From Bacteroidota bacterium (GTDB taxonomy: Bacteria; Bacteroidota; Bacteroidia; Palsa-965): DNA of 64,000 bases. The notes under the pieces were generated by a model, which was given only the letters and a program-made list of their open reading frames with translations, was not told the DNA's origin and ran no database searches. This document shows, one piece after another, positions 9,701 through 19,186 of this stretch. The DNA lies in the NCBI GenBank assembly GCA_006218065.1, contig VBWE01000009.1, positions 1 to 64,000 on the forward strand, given 5' to 3'. Numbering within the stretch: position 1 is the first letter of the stretch; every line of letters starts with the position of its first letter. A program made the position numbers and the translations under genes.

Positions 9701-11122
9701 AAACAGGAAGGTAAAGATCCGCTTGCCGAACTGATCCGCGGTCGCCTCGAAGCGCTCGGACCGGTAACGGCTGCGTCGCTGGCGGAAGAATCCGGCCTCG
9801 GCGAAGACGTGATCATGCAGGGACTGATCGCACTCGAAAACGAAGGATTTGTTTTCCGCGGTCACTTCGTCCCGGGCGAAGAAAACCTGGAATGGTGCGA
9901 GCGCCGTTTGCTTGCGCGCATTCACCGGTACACGCTGCAGAAGCTTCGCAGCGAGATCGAGCCGGTTTCGGCAGCCGATTTCATGCGCTATCTTTTCCGC
10001 CGCCACCAGGTGGACGGAAATTCGCCGCAGGGAACCGAAGCGCTCAAAAAAGCGCTCGCACGGCTCGAAGGTTTTGAAGCGCAGGCGGCGGCCTGGGAAA
10101 GCGACCTGCTTCCTTCGCGCGTGAGCGATTACGATTACCTCTGGCTCGATGTGCTTTGCCTTTCCGGTAATTCCAGCTGGGGAAGATTCCGTCCCGCCGC
10201 GAATTCGAAAAATGAAAAGCCGGTTTCCTCACCCATCAAAACCACGCCGGTCGCCATCGTAAGCCGCGCGAACAGCAGCGCCTGGCAAAACGGCGCAACA
10301 GCCGACCCGGAAAACGAACGCAAACTTTCGCCCGAAGCGCAGCAGGTTTTGAAGTGCCTGCAAACGAACGGCGCCTGCTTTTTCCAGGACATCGGGCAAA
10401 AAACCGGGCTGTTCAAATCGCAACTGGAAGACGCACTCAGTGAACTGGTCGCTTCCTGTTTAGTCACATCCGATTCATTCAACGGGCTGCGCGCTTTGCT
10501 GGTTCCGGCCAAATACAAACAGAACGGCGGCGCACGTTCGCGCAACCTGCCGTTCACCATGGAACAGGCCGGCCGCTGGTCGCTGCTGCAAAGCGGGCAA
10601 ACGGAAGAACCTTCGCGCGAAAAAGAACAGAAACGTCTCGAAAGTATCGCGCGTATTCTGCTGCACCGTTACGGCGTTTTATTCCGCAAGCTCGTGGAAC
10701 GCGAAGCCTACGCACCTGCCTGGCGCGAACTGGTGCGCACGCTGCGTATGCTCGAAGCGCGGGGCGAAATCCGCGGGGGCCGTTTTGTCACGGGCGTCTG
10801 GGGCGAGCAGTTCGCGCTTCCGGATGCGGTGGCGGAATTGCGCGGCATGCGGAAAGAAGGAAAAAAAGGGACGCTCGTTTCCATTTCCGCCGCCGACCCA
10901 CTCAACCTCACCGGCATCATCACACCTGGAAGAAGGATCTCCGGCATTTTCAGCAACCGGGTTTTGTATCTCGACGGCGTGCCGGTAGCCGTGAAGGAAG
11001 GAAAAGAAATCCAGTTCCTCGTCGAAGCCGATGACAGTGAAAAATGGAAACTGCAGAACGCGCTTATCCAGCGTAAAGTCCCGCCGCGGCTGAAAGCCTA
11101 TCTTGGTAAAGGAGTTTTTTGA
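6755..11122 (+). CDS. Lhr-family DEAD/DEAH-box ATP-dependent helicase
   Basis: [115 protein letters not shown]; long winged-helix-type C-terminus. Confidence 0.95.
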   Translation: [1455 protein letters not shown]

Positions 11123-11370
11123 ATGTCGAATGCCGAATTGCGAATGGCGGGGAGAAATGACAAATGCAAAATTTCAAATGTAAAATGCAAAACCGAACGG
11201 GAGAAAAACTTTGAAATTTTGCATTTGAAATTCTCCTGCACATAAAATCCCACCTTATTTTTCTCTACGTAAACGTTGCGAATCAGCGGCTCCCCGGTGA
11301 AGTTTGCATTCCAATTTTTGCTGCGAAAACGCAATTCGACATTCGGAGTTCGGCATCTGGTATTCGGAAT
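11121..11370. repeat. Nested inverted-repeat intergenic element
   Basis: Inner arms ggagaaatgacaaatgcaaaatttcaaa (from 11151) and tttgaaattttgcatttgaaattctcc (to about 11236); outer cgaattgcg / cgcaattcg and flanking gaatgtcgaatgccg / cgacattcggagttcgg. Confidence 0.7.
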
Positions 11371-11463
11371 TGATGTTAAGTAGTCAACAATTGATGGTTA
11401 ATATCATTCTACTCCCGGCCGGCAGTGCGTGACATAGTTCTGCCTAATTTGGTCACCGAATCC

Positions 11464-12585
11464 ATGACGGCAGGAAAACAGCAGATAGTTGATCTCATTC
11501 GCAAAGTAAACTGGGCGGGCCTGAAACACGCTCATGGCGAAGCTTCCGACGTCGCCACCCAGCTTTCCGACATGCTTTCCGACGACGCCTGCAAGCAATC
11601 CGCGGCCATCGAAAAGTGTTATTCCAATATTTTCCACCAGGGTTCGCGCTTTGATTCTTCCGCCGAATCGATTCCTTTCCTGCTTTACATGCTGAATACC
11701 GCCGAAGTAGAAAAGAAAACGGAGATCATCCGCCTGCTGGCCCACTTAGCCATCGGTTACCAGGAATCGTACCTGCCGCTGGGTTTCCAGTGGCGTCCCG
11801 AACCGCATTACAGTTACAGCGCAGCCGTACAATCATACAACGCGGTGGGCCGCGGCACCGATATTTTCCTGTCCCTGCTTTCGCATCCCGACGAGTCGCT
11901 GCGCCTGCATGTGGCTTTTATCCTCGGCTGGTTCCCGTCCAAAGGACGCCAGACGCGCAATACGATCGTGGAACGGATCTCCGTCGAAACCAGCGATTAT
12001 GTAAAAGCCAACCTGCTGGTCACGCTCGGCCTGCTCGACGGTTACGAAAACACGCGCCAGAACGAAACCCTGATCCGCAGTTACCTGCACAGCACAGGCG
12101 ATCCGCTGGTTCCCGTTTCCGCCGCACTTGCCCTGGCGCGGATGCTGCAGAAAGATACCGACCGCGAAGTAGTCGAAATTCTCACTGATGGTATCGAAGC
12201 ATTCAGCGGCCAGTACCTCGAAACCTTATTTCCCTGGATGGGCGGCGATATCGTCGGTTATATCAGCAGCAGTTTTCATTTACTCGGCGTAAATGCCGCG
12301 CCCGTGATCATCGAGCCGCTTTGCGACCAGCTTTCGCATTGCAATGCCTGGACGGGTATTGAAATTGCGGCGGTGTTGTTCAACTTTTTCTTCAATGATC
12401 CCGACCAGCACCGGCCTTTGATCAAAGCGGATCTTCATCCCGTTCAGCGCCGCATACTCGAAACGATCGTCAACAACAAGAAACTCTGCCCGGATGACAA
12501 TTCGCTTTTCGTGAATTTCTGGGAAATATTCCCGCTCTATGGCCTGCCGGATACCCCGGTTAAGCTGAAGGAGTTTCTGAGTTAA
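11464..12585 (+). CDS. HEAT-repeat-like alpha-helical protein
   Basis: Repeated helical segments (IFLSLLSHPDESLRLHVAFILGWFP, VKANLLVTLGLLDGYE, LVPVSAALALARML). ATG 11464 preferred over GTG 11425. Confidence 0.75.
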   Translation: MTAGKQQIVDLIRKVNWAGLKHAHGEASDVATQLSDMLSDDACKQSAAIEKCYSNIFHQGSRFDSSAESIPFLLYMLNTAEVEKKTEIIRLLAHLAIGYQESYLPLGFQWRPEPHYSYSAAVQSYNAVGRGTDIFLSLLSHPDESLRLHVAFILGWFPSKGRQTRNTIVERISVETSDYVKANLLVTLGLLDGYENTRQNETLIRSYLHSTGDPLVPVSAALALARMLQKDTDREVVEILTDGIEAFSGQYLETLFPWMGGDIVGYISSSFHLLGVNAAPVIIEPLCDQLSHCNAWTGIEIAAVLFNFFFNDPDQHRPLIKADLHPVQRRILETIVNNKKLCPDDNSLFVNFWEIFPLYGLPDTPVKLKEFLS

Positions 12586-12734
12586 TCTATCCTTCCTGTT
12601 ATTTTCAGTTCAATTGATTTCACACGAAGTGGCGTAACTGCATACAGACCATTCCTCAGCGTTATCCAAAAAAACAACTACGGAGGCATTTTTGAAGCCC
12701 TGCTTTCCATATTCATCCGCTGGCTCAAAGCCGT

Positions 12735-12742
12735 TATCTTTG
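12735..12742 (+). promoter_or_regulatory. Bacteroidota-type -7 box (TAnnTTTG)
   Basis: TATCTTTG 16 nt before the dGTPase ATG. Confidence 0.4.
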
Positions 12743-12758
12743 GGCTTTATTTTAGCTT

Positions 12759-14108
12759 ATGAACTGGAATCATCTTTTCTCCGCCAAGCGCGACCACAAT
12801 AAAGATCCCAAACCTTCGGGCGTCGACCGCAGCGATTTCGAGCGCGATTTCGACCGCGTGGTTTTTTCATCAGCCTTTCGCCGCCTGCAGGATAAAACGC
12901 AGGTGATTCCCTTGCCGGAAAGCGATTTCGTGCACACACGACTCACGCACAGCCTCGAAGTTTCGTGCGTAGGCCGTTCGCTCGGGCGTATCGCGGGCAG
13001 CGTGATCCTCGACCGTCACCCGGAACTGAAAAAGGAACTTTCGGTTTCCGATTTCGGTGCGGTTGTGGCCACCGCGGCGCTGGCACACGATATCGGAAAC
13101 CCGCCTTTCGGGCACTCCGGCGAGACGTCGATCAGCAATTATTTCAGACACGGAAAAGGAAAATCGTTGTACGAAGACATCGGCAACGAAGCGCAATGGT
13201 CCGACCTGACGAGTTTTGAAGGCAATGCGAACGGATTCCGCCTGCTCACGAATTACAACGGAAGCGGCAGCAGCGTGCAACTGACATACACCACGCTCGC
13301 CGCATTCACCAAGTATCCCACACAGTCGCTCAAGGCGGATAAAATCGAAGGACGCGTGAGCCAGAAGAAATACGGGTACTTCCAGAGCGAGAAGGAAATC
13401 TGCCTCGATATTTTCCGTCACCTGCAGATCAGGCAGCTGAACGATTATTCTTTCTGCCGGCATCCGCTGGTTTTCCTGGTCGAAGCGGCCGACGATATCT
13501 GTTACCGGATCATCGATTTTGAAGACGGCATCCGCATCGGCCTGATTCCGTTTAAGGAAGGCGAAGAACTGCTGATCGCGCTGCTGGACAAGGAAGGCGA
13601 TTTTTACCGCGACCGTTACGAACAGATTGCCGACCCGAAAGAAAAAATCGGTTACCTGCGCGCCCGGGCGATCAACAACCTGATCAAAAAGACTTCGGAT
13701 ATTTTCTGCGAAAACGAAGCGGGACTGCTCAGCGGCGATTTCGACCGTTCGCTGATCGACCTGGTGGATACATCCAAGGAACTGGATATGATCCTCGATC
13801 TCTCGATCAGCAAACTGTACCGCAGCCGCAACGTGATCGAAATCGAAACGGCCGGTTTCCACGTGGTCGCCGAACTGCTCGACATGTTCATCAACGCGGT
13901 GAACGACCTGCACAGGCATGGCGACAAGCTGCGCAAGGAACGCCCGCTGAGTGAAAAAATAATCCAGCTTCTGCCCAAACAATTCGTTACCCGCGAAGCG
14001 GATTTATACGAACGCGTGCTGCTCGTCTGCGAATTCGTGGCGGGCATGACAGACAGTTATGCGGTTACTTTATACCGCAGGCTGCGCGGGATGGAATTAG
14101 CTTCTTAA
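12759..14108 (+). CDS. dgt: Deoxyguanosinetriphosphate triphosphohydrolase (HD domain)
   Basis: RDHNKDPKPSGVDRSDFERDFDRVVFSSAFRRLQDKTQVIPL, THSLEVSCVGRSLG, ALAHDIGNPPFGHSGE. Confidence 0.92.
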   Translation: MNWNHLFSAKRDHNKDPKPSGVDRSDFERDFDRVVFSSAFRRLQDKTQVIPLPESDFVHTRLTHSLEVSCVGRSLGRIAGSVILDRHPELKKELSVSDFGAVVATAALAHDIGNPPFGHSGETSISNYFRHGKGKSLYEDIGNEAQWSDLTSFEGNANGFRLLTNYNGSGSSVQLTYTTLAAFTKYPTQSLKADKIEGRVSQKKYGYFQSEKEICLDIFRHLQIRQLNDYSFCRHPLVFLVEAADDICYRIIDFEDGIRIGLIPFKEGEELLIALLDKEGDFYRDRYEQIADPKEKIGYLRARAINNLIKKTSDIFCENEAGLLSGDFDRSLIDLVDTSKELDMILDLSISKLYRSRNVIEIETAGFHVVAELLDMFINAVNDLHRHGDKLRKERPLSEKIIQLLPKQFVTREADLYERVLLVCEFVAGMTDSYAVTLYRRLRGMELAS

Positions 14109-14121
14109 AATAAAACGTACA

Positions 14122-14736
14122 ATGAAAAACTACACCGACGCGCTCGGCAGTGGTTCCCAGGTTGGAACACTGCACATTTCTTCCGGAAAAATCGTAGCCT
14201 GCGATCCACTCGCCGATCCGAATACCGAAGGCCTTACGCAAGGCGTTCCTGCCGGCGATTACCCGCTCGAACTGCATTATAATGATGACGAGCGGCCCGT
14301 GCTCGCCTGCCTGCGCTTTTCGGATAAGCCGGTTGTTCGCTGGGAAATGGCCGTGATCGCGGGACAGGATGTTTCCACCCTGCAGGAAGGTCATATTTTC
14401 GGTTACCCGGTGGACGCCGGCATGGGTTGTTTCATGGATGTGGAATCCGCGAAGCTTTACCTGCAGCGCTTCAGTGAACTGAACGAAGAAATCAAAAAGA
14501 AAAAAGGTCCGGATGCCTACGCCAATCTTTACGACGACCTGATCGAACCGGCGATGCAGGAAAGCGGCGAATTCGATTTTCTCGATTTCCGTCCGTATGC
14601 CGATAAGCCGAACAACGTATTGTTATTCACCTCGGGCTGGGGCGACGGTTTCTATGCTTCTTACTGGGCTTTTGATGCGGAAAACCGGCCGGTAGCGCTT
14701 GTTACCGATTTCGGGTATGGCGAGGATGAGGAATAG
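14122..14736 (+). CDS. DUF4241 domain-containing protein
   Basis: LHISSGKIVACDPLADPNTEGLTQGVPAGDYPLEL ... FGYPVDAGMGCFMDVESAKLY ... FTSGWGDGFYASYWAFDAENRPVALVTDFG. Confidence 0.85.
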   Translation: MKNYTDALGSGSQVGTLHISSGKIVACDPLADPNTEGLTQGVPAGDYPLELHYNDDERPVLACLRFSDKPVVRWEMAVIAGQDVSTLQEGHIFGYPVDAGMGCFMDVESAKLYLQRFSELNEEIKKKKGPDAYANLYDDLIEPAMQESGEFDFLDFRPYADKPNNVLLFTSGWGDGFYASYWAFDAENRPVALVTDFGYGEDEE

Positions 14737-14829
14737 TTTTTCAGTGGGAACGCCAGGCAGGATTGGTGGAGAAAATTGCATAGCCCGGCGGAATAAAGAA
14801 AATGCTTACAAAACATCGGTTGCCTTATA

Positions 14830-15714
14830 TCAATAATGTACTTTGATATTTTTAGCTGCCTTTTCAATCCGAAGTTGCTCTTCTTTTTTCATCGGGTTTC
14901 CGGAAAGAAAAATTTCTTTCAGATTCGGCATTTTGCTAAAATCGATATTCAATACTTCAAGTTTATTGTTTTCCAGGTTTAGCATCTGCAGTTTGGTCAT
15001 CTGTTCCAGTTCCTTCGGAAGTTCGCTGATCTTGTTCCCGGAAACATTCAGGAGGAGCACTTCTTTCAAATTCCCGATTTCAGCCGGCAATTTTTCGAGC
15101 TTATTTCCCGGCAGCTCTATTTTTTTGAGTCTTTTCAGGTTCCCGATCTCTCCCGGAAGAACAGATAAACCGGCATTTTCGATCATAAGTTCCCCTAAAC
15201 CGGCACACCTGTAGGCACTGGCTATATTCACGGCGCTTCCGCAGGAAATTAGTTGCAGGCACGACAGGTGATCAGGCAGTTCCGGCAATGTTCCTTTCAA
15301 AGGAGTTTCAATGATGATCAGCGTTTCCAGTTTCTCCAGTCTTTTCAGATCCACGGGTAATTCGCCTATATCCGTTTTCTCCAGGTCAAGTTCTTCGAGG
15401 TTTTTCAAACGAAAAATCTCCGGGGGAAATTTATCCAGTTGCGGTGCGGTAATACTCAATCTCCCGAGCCATCTCCAGTCTTGAATTTCTGCTGGGAAAC
15501 CGGCTTTACCTTCAATTTCAATTTCAATTGCGTTGATTCGTTTCAGTTCTTTCCCGGGAAATATCCGTTTCCAGAAATGAAGATTCAATTCATTATTGAT
15601 CTGCGCTGCATTTTCGCCTGTGATTTTTATTCGAAGCGAATTAGTCGACGAGTGAAAGCTGGTCTGGGCATGCATGCTACAAGAAATTAGTATGAGCAAA
15701 GCAATATGACGCAT
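14830..15714 (-). CDS. Leucine-rich repeat protein (secreted)
   Basis: Signal peptide MRHIALLILISCSMHAQ and LRRs (LKRLKKIELPGNKLEKLPAEIGNLKEVLLLNVSGNKISELPKEL). Confidence 0.9.
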   Translation of the reverse strand: MRHIALLILISCSMHAQTSFHSSTNSLRIKITGENAAQINNELNLHFWKRIFPGKELKRINAIEIEIEGKAGFPAEIQDWRWLGRLSITAPQLDKFPPEIFRLKNLEELDLEKTDIGELPVDLKRLEKLETLIIIETPLKGTLPELPDHLSCLQLISCGSAVNIASAYRCAGLGELMIENAGLSVLPGEIGNLKRLKKIELPGNKLEKLPAEIGNLKEVLLLNVSGNKISELPKELEQMTKLQMLNLENNKLEVLNIDFSKMPNLKEIFLSGNPMKKEEQLRIEKAAKNIKVHY

Positions 15715-15754
15715 GTTTCAGCATATTTGGTTTGATCTTATAAATATAGACAAA

Positions 15755-18700
15755 CTATTTCCCGGTTTTGTATTCTTTCCCTAAGCTAAGGTCATATCCA
15801 CCAGTAGTTTTATTCCAGCTTGCGCCTTTTGGTTTATCCCCCAACGCCTTGAACCACATTTTCCACTTGTCTTTTCTTGGAATCTGTTTTTCGAGTTTAT
15901 TTGCAGTGATCAGTTCATCAAGTGTCTTATCGGCGAGTGCGATAACTGTATTTTCATCCCGGAGTACAATGGTCTGCTTGCCGTCATAAAAAAAGTTTTC
16001 CTTGCCCTTGAATTCGGGAGTTTTGATCGTATCCGCTTTGGCCATACCAGCCTCGGTTTTTTCTTCATTTTCCCGCTCACCCAGGTAAGTCGTGAAGGCC
16101 ACGGAGGGAGCCTGTTCCTCCTGCTCTCTTGCAGTAGTCGCTGTTTTGTAAGCATCTTCTGCCATTTTAAATGAGAGTTCCAGGGCAGGCAATTTCACTG
16201 CCTTCATCTCGTCAAGTTCTTTCTGAATAGGTTCCCGGGCTTTTTCACCTTTTGTTTTGCCAAGCAGATCTTCTTTTACCCTGATTTTTTCTTTTAGTTC
16301 GTCGAGCGATATTTTGGCAAGGTCCATGGTTTCCTGTCTATCGGACTCTTCTGTTTGTGCTGCCCCGATTTTGGCGGGGGCCTCGAGAACGGCTTTTCTC
16401 CATTCTTTTTCTTTTTTCCGAAGATCGTATTGGGCAAGGGCCAGTTTATTTGTAGTACCTACTGTGGTTTTGTAATATTCCCAGGCAGCGTCTTCCTCGG
16501 CTCCTTGCAGAACAGTATACATACCGTTTTCAAACGCGATCTGGTAAAGCGTATTGGTAAAAGCACCCAGGTCGCTGGTAGCAGGAGGCATAAAGTAGGC
16601 ACTGTCTTTACCTTTCTTTTTCGCCCGGTTATACTTTCTTACCGCAGAACCACTGCCCATTCCCAGAATTTCCGTATGGCCAAGGAAATAAGCAGCCTTC
16701 AGGGCATCAATGCCCAACTGTTTTTCGAGTTCGAATGCCGCATAAGCCGATTCGTACAAATGATAGTGGGGAAGTAATGTTTCATCCGCGTCAGGCGGCG
16801 TAAAACCATACTGGCCATATTGTCCTCCCCAACCTTCAATTGCACCACGAATGAGCATTACATCAATGTCACTTTTATTATTCAGCCTGCTTTTAAAATT
16901 CTTCCAGATATATAATGCAAATAAATCAATCATGCCTTCCCTTAAAATCGCGTAACGGTAAGGATCACTCTCTCCTATCAGTTCCGTCTCATTCAAATAA
17001 TTCAGGTGTATGATATAATGAAAAAATTCATGCAGAACGGTTTGGAATATTTTGTACCTAAGCAGAATGTCTTTGTTAGTTAAACCATAAGCATTTACAG
17101 TACTCATTTTGCTTCCAAGCGAAGTCATCGACGAGGCAAACATATTCTTTAATTCAGTTTTCTGTCCTGCAGTTGCCCCGCTTCCGGGTTGGTCAAGTCC
17201 CTGGTCTTTCAGTCTTTTTATAAGATCATCTAATGCGTGACTTTCCCCGGTATGAGAATCTTCGGGAAAAACACTACTCTCATCAAGATTTTCCGAGCCC
17301 ATAGTCGTTCCGGTGTCTTTCCGGAAATCCTGCCCTTCTGCTTTATATTGATCGGCCTTCTCTTTGTTGAATACTCTTTTTCGGTGCTCTACCGTAATGA
17401 AAAAATAAAGCTGTGTATATTGTTGTACCTGTGCTTCATACTTCGGTTTGTCCGGGGCGGAAGCTGTCGCCAGGTCTGCCTCCGCTTGTATAAGCATCTC
17501 GTTAAACAATTGCCCCAGGAGATCAACTGCTTCCAGCGACAAATCATAGCTTTCTATTTCTTTTTCCATGATATCCGTATCAGACATGGAAAAACGCGTT
17601 AATTCCATCATGTTATACTCGCCTGTACTTCCAGCATAACCTTGTGCTAAAATTTTAAGTTTCTTTTTATCAGTCGTAGCATATACATCATCGATAGCTT
17701 TATCAAAAGGTGCGCTGTTAAGAATAATCCCTGGATAATTAGGGCTTATATATTCTCCCCATAGTTTCAGGTGATAAATAATTTCCTCTTTCCCGGATAG
17801 CGTATTTTTGTCGGAACCTGTAATATTCTTACCAAACTCAAACGTAATGTTTCTCGTATTCACTCCTTGGTAATTACCAACCCATCCCAGTGCAAAATTT
17901 GATGCTTTTTGGCCGATTTGCTGCAACATATCTTCAGAAACACCGGGAGAACTGCCGGAAATCCGGTTTGATCTGTTATCTATTATTTTTTTCAAACCTT
18001 CCGTGAACGCTTTGTAGTCGGGCTTATTTTTTGTACTTCCTGTCGAAGATTTCATGGGTTCCTTCAACACTTTTTCCAGCCGCCCCATCAGGGTCTTTTT
18101 CTTCCCGAAAATTCCCAGAACGGGTCTTCCCACCCTTGCATGTGTTCCTTTCTCATTCAGCAGATCTTCACCATCCTTCCGTTGCAGTTTATTCCCAGCC
18201 CCCTGCTGCCCCGCATGCACCAGCTCATGCGCCAGCAATTCCTTATTCGCAGGCGATTGGTTCGAGTTGAAATAAATATCCTGCCCGTGCGTAAACGCCT
18301 TAGCATTCACTTCCTGCGAAAGCTCGCTGGCAGCATTCCCGGTATGAATCTTCGTCTGCGAAAAATCCGCTCCCATCTTCCCTTCCATCTCCGTGCGGGT
18401 ATTTTCATCCAGCGATGATCCGCCACCTTTCGTGGAATTCAGTTTGCTTTCAAATGAAGGCGTGATCGGAGGAACATCACCATCCTGCTTGGGTTGCACG
18501 TCGCCAGAACTTATTGGAGTAATCGGCGAAACCTCTTCGTTATTCACCACCTGCCTGGCAATGGTATCGGCCTGTTGTTCAGCGGCATCACCCGGATCAC
18601 TTACAGATAAACCGGATTTTGCCGCTTCTTCTTCCGCTTTGAGCTGATAGAACAATGCAGCATCTTTATTGTACTGGTCGAGCTTTTTCTTTCGCCGGAT

Positions 18701-18790
18701 TTTTGCCTGCCGCTGGTAATTCGGATCTTCCTCCCGGTATATAAACTCAAACTTCGGACGATTATCGTTTTGCATGGTGCCGCTTTTCAC
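15755..18790 (-). CDS. DUF4157 (eCIS core)-domain protein with a second zincin-like HEFFH motif
   Basis: MGADFSQTKIHTGNAASELSQEVNAKAFTHGQDIYFNSNQSPANKELLAHELVHAGQQG (HELVH at 18215-18229) and TVLHEFFHYIIHLNYLNETEL...LREGMIDLFA (HEFFH at 17018-17032). Confidence 0.9.
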   Translation of the reverse strand: MKSGTMQNDNRPKFEFIYREEDPNYQRQAKIRRKKKLDQYNKDAALFYQLKAEEEAAKSGLSVSDPGDAAEQQADTIARQVVNNEEVSPITPISSGDVQPKQDGDVPPITPSFESKLNSTKGGGSSLDENTRTEMEGKMGADFSQTKIHTGNAASELSQEVNAKAFTHGQDIYFNSNQSPANKELLAHELVHAGQQGAGNKLQRKDGEDLLNEKGTHARVGRPVLGIFGKKKTLMGRLEKVLKEPMKSSTGSTKNKPDYKAFTEGLKKIIDNRSNRISGSSPGVSEDMLQQIGQKASNFALGWVGNYQGVNTRNITFEFGKNITGSDKNTLSGKEEIIYHLKLWGEYISPNYPGIILNSAPFDKAIDDVYATTDKKKLKILAQGYAGSTGEYNMMELTRFSMSDTDIMEKEIESYDLSLEAVDLLGQLFNEMLIQAEADLATASAPDKPKYEAQVQQYTQLYFFITVEHRKRVFNKEKADQYKAEGQDFRKDTGTTMGSENLDESSVFPEDSHTGESHALDDLIKRLKDQGLDQPGSGATAGQKTELKNMFASSMTSLGSKMSTVNAYGLTNKDILLRYKIFQTVLHEFFHYIIHLNYLNETELIGESDPYRYAILREGMIDLFALYIWKNFKSRLNNKSDIDVMLIRGAIEGWGGQYGQYGFTPPDADETLLPHYHLYESAYAAFELEKQLGIDALKAAYFLGHTEILGMGSGSAVRKYNRAKKKGKDSAYFMPPATSDLGAFTNTLYQIAFENGMYTVLQGAEEDAAWEYYKTTVGTTNKLALAQYDLRKKEKEWRKAVLEAPAKIGAAQTEESDRQETMDLAKISLDELKEKIRVKEDLLGKTKGEKAREPIQKELDEMKAVKLPALELSFKMAEDAYKTATTAREQEEQAPSVAFTTYLGERENEEKTEAGMAKADTIKTPEFKGKENFFYDGKQTIVLRDENTVIALADKTLDELITANKLEKQIPRKDKWKMWFKALGDKPKGASWNKTTGGYDLSLGKEYKTGK

Positions 18791-19186
18791 GCGATCATAC
18801 GATCGTCAATAATATTTTTACATTACCGCTAAAGTTCCGAAACAATGCCCCCTCCCGGCAATACCCTTTTTTTGAAATTGACTACAGGGCATAAATGATT
18901 ATACTTTTTTCAATTCTCTATATTTCAACTAATTAGATATATCATTTTGGGGGAAAAGCGCCCGAAAAACAGGGCTTCATTCGACGAATAAAAAGTTATT
19001 AACTGATCTGTTTTATTGCCATAATATCCTAAATTAAATTACAAGAAATTGGTTTTCAATCCATTACACATTTCATAAGATACCCATTTACAGCTGTCAT
19101 TATTTGAATATTTTGCCAAAAAGCAGGAAAAATGTGCGAAAAATGTGCTTTTTTCCCGGGGGCGAAACAAAAAAAGAAAACCGGGC

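Noticed and set aside
12870-13982. 370-aa minus ORF antisense to dGTPase
   Set aside because: Shadow of the HD-domain gene; no recognisable domain.
12759-14736. dGTPase-HEAT-DUF4241 cluster as an anti-phage defence island
   Set aside because: dGTPases can be antiviral, but this looks like the housekeeping type and there is no accompanying defence gene or mobility marker.
15755-18790. A full eCIS or T6SS-like locus
   Set aside because: Only the DUF4157 protein is present; neighbours are an LRR protein, DUF4241 and RdgB, with no structural genes.
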